From Clostridium beijerinckii (GTDB lineage: Bacteria; Bacillota; Clostridia; Clostridiales; Clostridiaceae), in NCBI RefSeq assembly GCF_018223745.1, contig NZ_CP073653.1, forward strand, positions 735,001 through 799,000: a DNA stretch of 64,000 nucleotides, in the 5' to 3' direction. The notes under the pieces were generated by a model that was given only the letters and a program-made list of their open reading frames with translations, searched no databases and was not told where the DNA came from. Positions 60,723 to 64,000 of the stretch are shown here, one piece after another. Each line of letters starts with the position of its first letter. The stretch's first letter is position 1. Made by a program: the position numbers and the translations under genes.

Positions 60723-60757
60723 AATCCACGACAAATGTCGTGGATTATTTATTTTAT
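60723..60757 (+). terminator. Original ssrA terminator displaced by the prophage
   Basis: AATCCACGACA / TGTCGTGGATT hairpin with a T-rich tail, 4 bp after attR. In the uninterrupted chromosome it would lie just after the tmRNA CCA, the normal place for the ssrA terminator. Confidence 0.8.
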
Positions 60758-60805
60758 AAGTATAGATTAGAATTTATTATACAAAAATGATTATAAAATA
60801 ATTTC

Positions 60806-60819
60806 TGTAAGCGTTGACA
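60806..60819 (+). promoter_or_regulatory. CcpA catabolite-responsive element (cre)
   Basis: TGTAAGCGTTGACA fits the cre consensus TGWAANCGNTNWCA at every position. It overlaps the -35 box of the PTS operon promoter, so CcpA binding should repress the operon when glucose is present. Confidence 0.85.
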
Positions 60820-60841
60820 AACATCAACAGAATGTTATAAA
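60814..60841 (+). promoter_or_regulatory. Promoter of the beta-glucoside operon
   Basis: TTGACA (60814-60819), 16-bp spacer, TATAAA (60836-60841). Confidence 0.82.
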
Positions 60842-60858
60842 ATGTACATGTAAGAGAT

Positions 60859-60940
60859 GGATTGTAATAGCACTTAGCTTGCTACACAAAACCTATTTAC
60901 AGATATTTTGTTATATCTGCAAATAGGTTTTATTTATTTT
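60859..60940 (+). promoter_or_regulatory. RAT antiterminator / terminator switch
   Basis: The ribonucleic antiterminator GGATTGTAATAGCACT...GCTACACAAAACC (60859-60893) overlaps the left arm of a long terminator: AAAACCTATTT..AGATAT / ATATCT..AAATAGGTTTT, then TATTTATTTT. BglG/LicT binding to the RAT stops terminator formation when substrate is present. The regulator is the gene just downstream, so control is autogenous. Confidence 0.9.
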
Positions 60941-60955
60941 CAAGGGGGTATTTTA

Positions 60956-61795
60956 GTGTTAATAAATAAAGTTTTGAATAATAATGCTGTGATAACGAAT
61001 GATGTTAATGGGAAAGAAGTAATTGTTATGGGGAAAGGAATTGCCTATGGTAGGAAAAATGGTGATATTGTTGATCCAAAGAAAATTACTAAAAAGTTTA
61101 TTTTGAGTTCAATAGAGTATCCCAATCGTTTGGTTGAGGCATTAAGCAGTATTCCTGTAGAATACATTGAAATTTGCGATGGAATTGTTGAACATGCTAA
61201 ACAAAAATTATCTACTAAGTTAGATGATTCTTTGTACATCTCTTTGTTGGATCATATTAATACTAGTATTGAACGTTATAAAGAAGGAATTATAATAAAT
61301 AATAAACTATTATGGGAAATTAAACATTTCTATAAAAATGAATATGAGATTGGCTTATACGGGATTACCCTAATTGAAAAAAATTATAATTTAAAGATGG
61401 AGGAAGACGAGGCAGGGTTTATTGCATTACATATTGTCAGTGCTGAAATTAGCAATGATATTCAAGATATATATGAAATAACTGGATTTATTCAAAATAT
61501 AGTGAATATTGTAAAGTATTATTTCAAATATGATTTTGATACCGAATCACTTGATTATTATCGATTTGTCACTCATTTGAAATTTTTTGGACATCGAGTT
61601 TTTTCAAAAAAACTTAATAATAAAGATAATCTTAATAATAATATACTAGAGCTTTTGAAGGAAAAATACGTGGAACAATATTTATGTAGCTTGAAGATAA
61701 AGCAGTTTATAGAAGACAAATATTATTATTATCTGGATGATGATGAAATTTTATATCTTACAATTCATATTGCAAAATTAATAAAGGGTAAGTAA
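60956..61795 (+). CDS. licT: BglG/LicT-family transcriptional antiterminator
   Basis: 279 residues from GTG 60956 (AAGGGGG upstream; the open frame starts in the terminator at 60908). N-terminal RNA-binding CAT domain (INKVLNNNAVITNDVNGKEV, IAYGRKNGDIVD), then two PRD regulatory domains with conserved His (LLDHINTSIERYKEG in PRD1, FVTHLKFFGHRVFSK in PRD2). PTS phosphorylation of the PRDs sets its activity. Autogenous control through the RAT upstream, and the target transporter is the next gene. Confidence 0.93.
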   Translation: MLINKVLNNNAVITNDVNGKEVIVMGKGIAYGRKNGDIVDPKKITKKFILSSIEYPNRLVEALSSIPVEYIEICDGIVEHAKQKLSTKLDDSLYISLLDHINTSIERYKEGIIINNKLLWEIKHFYKNEYEIGLYGITLIEKNYNLKMEEDEAGFIALHIVSAEISNDIQDIYEITGFIQNIVNIVKYYFKYDFDTESLDYYRFVTHLKFFGHRVFSKKLNNKDNLNNNILELLKEKYVEQYLCSLKIKQFIEDKYYYYLDDDEILYLTIHIAKLIKGK

Positions 61796-61808
61796 TTTGT
61801 TAGTTATT

Positions 61809-61820
61809 AAAGGAGGTGAT
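61809..61820 (+). promoter_or_regulatory. Orphan perfect Shine-Dalgarno sequence
   Basis: AAAGGAGGTGAT is fully complementary to the 16S 3' end, yet no usable start codon or frame follows. It lies 14 bp after the licT stop and about 90 nt before the PTS gene start. It might be a ribosome-binding mRNA stabiliser (STAB-SD type) or a relic. Confidence 0.5.
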
Positions 61821-61907
61821 TATAATAATATAAATTTTTTGTGTTAGATAGTAACATTAAGTTGGCTAAACTTTCATTTTATAAAATATGAAATGGAGGA
61901 AATTAAA

Positions 61908-63758
61908 ATGAATTATGAAAAGATGTCTAGTGAAATTCTAAAAGCGATTGGTGGGGAAAATAATATTGCATCTGTAGTCCATTGCTCAACAAGATTGAGA
62001 TTTACGCTTAATGATCAGTCAAAGGCTGATGACGAAAAAGTTAAGGATATTAAAGGTGTGTTGTCTTTAGTAAAAAAGGGCGGTCAATACCAGCTAGTAA
62101 TAGGAAATGATGTTGATAAAGTTTATAAGGAAATTATGAAATTTACTAAATTTGATTCATCAAATGAAAAGTGTAAAGATAATAATAATAAAGAAAATAT
62201 TGTTAATAGAATGTTAGCAATAATTACGGGTTCAATTGCACCAATGATTCCATTACTAGCAGGAGCTGGAATGGGAAAAGTATTACTTTTAATTTTAAGT
62301 ATGTTGGGAATCTTAAGTAAATCAAGTCAAACGTACTATGTGTTGAATTTTATTTTTGATACTGGTTTTTATTTTATGCCAGCATTTGTAGGTTTTTCTG
62401 CAGCAAGAATGTTCAATTGTAATCAATATTTAGCAGGATTTATCTGTTTATCAATGCTTCATCCAGAATGGATTTCATTAGTATCAGCAGGAAAAGCAGT
62501 ATATTTTTTAGGAATACCGTTAGCGTTGGTCAAGTATTCTTCACAATTGGTAACTGCTATTTTAACAGTGTGGATAATGTCTTATGTTGAAAAATATGTT
62601 TATAAATATGTTCCAGATATGATTAAAGTTTTTATGGCACCATTATTAGTTATGTTAATTACTGCACCATTAGCATTTATTGTAATTGGACCAGTAGGTA
62701 ATTTTGTTGCACAATGGGTTGCAGATATTATATTATTTGTCCAACAACATTTTGGATTTGTTGCAATTCCAATTTTAGCAGCTGTATATCCATGGCTAGT
62801 ATCAATAGGCATGCATAAAGCTTTAAGTCCAATTTGTGTTATGTTAATTGAACAAAATGGTTTTGATCCTGTTACACGTGTTATTGCATTATGTTCTAAT
62901 ATTTCTCAGGCTTCAGCATCACTAGCAGTATCGCTAAAAACAAAAGATAGAGAACTTAAGCAGATAGCTTTTTCATCAAGTGTTACAGCATTTTTGGGAG
63001 GAATTACTGAACCAGCAATGTACGGTGTTACTCTTAAGCTTAAAAAGCCAATGTATGCATGTATGATCGGTGGTGCTGCTGGAGGATTATTTGCTGGAAT
63101 AGTTCAATTAAAAGCTTATATTTATGTAACACCAGGGTTATTAAGCTTACCAATGTGGGTATCTGAAGGTAGCAAGGATCTAGTATATGCTATTATTACC
63201 ATGATAATCTCTACAGTAGTAACATTTATTGCTACATTGATTATTGGATTTGATGATCCAGTTAAAGATATTAAAGAAGTGGAACATAAAGAAATTCTAA
63301 ATAAAAGTAATTATGAAAATATATTAGCACCAGTAAAAGGGAAAATTGTTTCTTTAGAAAATGTTGCCGATGAAACTTTTTCTAGTGGTATAATGGGTGC
63401 TGGAATTGCTATTATTCCTAGTGAAGGTAAAGTATATTCTCCAGGTGATGGAATAATTAGTGCTTGTTTTCATACTGGTCATGCTATTGGAATAACAATA
63501 AATGATATTGAATTATTAATTCATGTAGGTATAGATACTGTATCTTTAGAAGGAAAATACTTCAAATTAATGATTTCTCAAGGTCAAACAGTTAAGAAAG
63601 GTGATTTGTTATTGGAATTTGATATTGATAAAATACACGAGGCTGGCTATGATTTAACAACAATGATAATTGTCACTAATAGTAATGACTATATGGAAGT
63701 AGTACAAACTGATAAAAGTATAGTTGACAAAGAAGATGTCATATTGACAGTTATTTAG
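61908..63758 (+). CDS. bglF: Beta-glucoside PTS transporter EIIBCA
   Basis: 616 residues from ATG 61908 (GGAGGAAATT upstream; ATG 61893 would overlap that site). EIIB at the start with phosphorylated Cys26 (VVHCSTRLRF); EIIC with about ten membrane segments (105-450; includes GITEPAMYGVTLKLKKPMYA); EIIA at the end with GHAIGI and the active His539 (LLIHVGIDTVSLEGKYF). Imports and phosphorylates beta-glucosides, perhaps also trehalose or sucrose by family. Operon with the antiterminator. Confidence 0.93.
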   Translation: MNYEKMSSEILKAIGGENNIASVVHCSTRLRFTLNDQSKADDEKVKDIKGVLSLVKKGGQYQLVIGNDVDKVYKEIMKFTKFDSSNEKCKDNNNKENIVNRMLAIITGSIAPMIPLLAGAGMGKVLLLILSMLGILSKSSQTYYVLNFIFDTGFYFMPAFVGFSAARMFNCNQYLAGFICLSMLHPEWISLVSAGKAVYFLGIPLALVKYSSQLVTAILTVWIMSYVEKYVYKYVPDMIKVFMAPLLVMLITAPLAFIVIGPVGNFVAQWVADIILFVQQHFGFVAIPILAAVYPWLVSIGMHKALSPICVMLIEQNGFDPVTRVIALCSNISQASASLAVSLKTKDRELKQIAFSSSVTAFLGGITEPAMYGVTLKLKKPMYACMIGGAAGGLFAGIVQLKAYIYVTPGLLSLPMWVSEGSKDLVYAIITMIISTVVTFIATLIIGFDDPVKDIKEVEHKEILNKSNYENILAPVKGKIVSLENVADETFSSGIMGAGIAIIPSEGKVYSPGDGIISACFHTGHAIGITINDIELLIHVGIDTVSLEGKYFKLMISQGQTVKKGDLLLEFDIDKIHEAGYDLTTMIIVTNSNDYMEVVQTDKSIVDKEDVILTVI

Positions 63759-63769
63759 GGAGGTCCAAA

Positions 63770-64000
63770 ATGATATATGCTGATTTACATGTACACACAA
63801 ATCATAGTGATGGTATTTGCGAAATTGCTCAGGTCATTGCAATGGCAAAAGAGAAAGGAATTCAAGCATTGGCGATTACGGATCATGATACAGTTGATCA
63901 ATTTGATGAAATCAAGAAGTGTGGAAATAGATTAAATATAGATGTAATTAAGGGAGTTGAAATGAGCTGCTATGATTATGAAGTATTAAAAAAAGTCCAT
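63770..64000 (+). CDS. PHP-domain phosphoesterase, truncated by window end
   Basis: 77 codons visible. YADLHVHTNHSDG and AITDHDTVDQFDE are the first two metal-binding PHP motifs, as in TrpH / 3',5'-nucleoside bisphosphate phosphatases and histidinol phosphatases; VEMSC supplies a Glu. GGAGG 5 nt upstream and only 11 bp after bglF, so it is in the PTS operon. One would expect a 6-phospho-beta-glucosidase here; the PHP gene may act on a PTS product or that gene may follow beyond the window. Confidence 0.85.
   Translation, partial: MIYADLHVHTNHSDGICEIAQVIAMAKEKGIQALAITDHDTVDQFDEIKKCGNRLNIDVIKGVEMSCYDYEVLKKVH

Noticed and set aside
1..64000. tRNA or rRNA genes
   Set aside because: I found no cloverleaf or rRNA-like sequence other than the tmRNA; a dedicated search could still find one I missed.

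Overview
The window is AT-rich, low-GC Gram-positive DNA that reads as a Clostridium sensu stricto chromosome. Supporting signs are strong AGGAGG-type ribosome sites, many GTG/TTG starts, an NfnAB pair, an agr-type locus, a clostridial tmRNA with tag AEDNFAIAA, and a BglG/BglF locus. It resembles the solventogenic group (C. beijerinckii, C. butyricum), but I cannot fix the species.

Bases 1-21670 are host chromosome. In order they hold a truncated polysaccharide deacetylase; a very large kinase-like/AAA/TPR/GGDEF signalling protein; a small SpaA-like protein; dUTPase; a SAM methyltransferase; an agrB-agrD-agrC locus without an agrA; the nfnA-nfnB pair for electron bifurcation; and a YczE-like membrane protein. 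Next comes a signalling block: chemoreceptor, RsbW-like kinase, chemoreceptor, STAS protein and PAS-PP2C phosphatase. The block ends at ssrA (tmRNA).

A complete prophage of about 38.7 kb (22017-60719) sits in the 3' end of ssrA, bounded by a 12-bp direct repeat. Its left end carries a large serine recombinase, an ImmA-like protease and a repressor facing a divergent promoter/operator region. Rightward early genes follow: regulators, parA-parB, a replication initiator with internal iteron-like repeats, a DnaB-type helicase, small unknown genes, and an orphan cytosine methyltransferase with internal repeats. The late region has a sigma-like regulator, a small tyrosine recombinase, HNH, a possible cos site, terminase, an HK97-type head and a PBSX/Xkd-like contractile tail. 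The tail includes a -1 frameshift tail chaperone and two fibres. Holin, amidase, a second tyrosine recombinase and a separately promoted zinc-ribbon/Ltp-repeat membrane protein complete it. The last is a candidate superinfection-exclusion factor.

The most unusual feature is at the attachment site. Joining the two prophage ends in silico gives a 48-bp attP with imperfect inverted-repeat arms, as serine integrases use. The recombinase gene runs through it, so integration replaces the recombinase C-terminus: 9 residues read from ssrA in the lysogen, 19 phage residues in the excised form. The insertion also parts ssrA from a hairpin that looks like its own terminator, now just right of attR.

Bases 60720-64000 return to host DNA. 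They hold a catabolite-repressed, antiterminator-controlled beta-glucoside PTS operon: a cre box over the -35, a RAT/terminator switch, a BglG/LicT regulator, EIIBCA and a truncated PHP-domain phosphoesterase.
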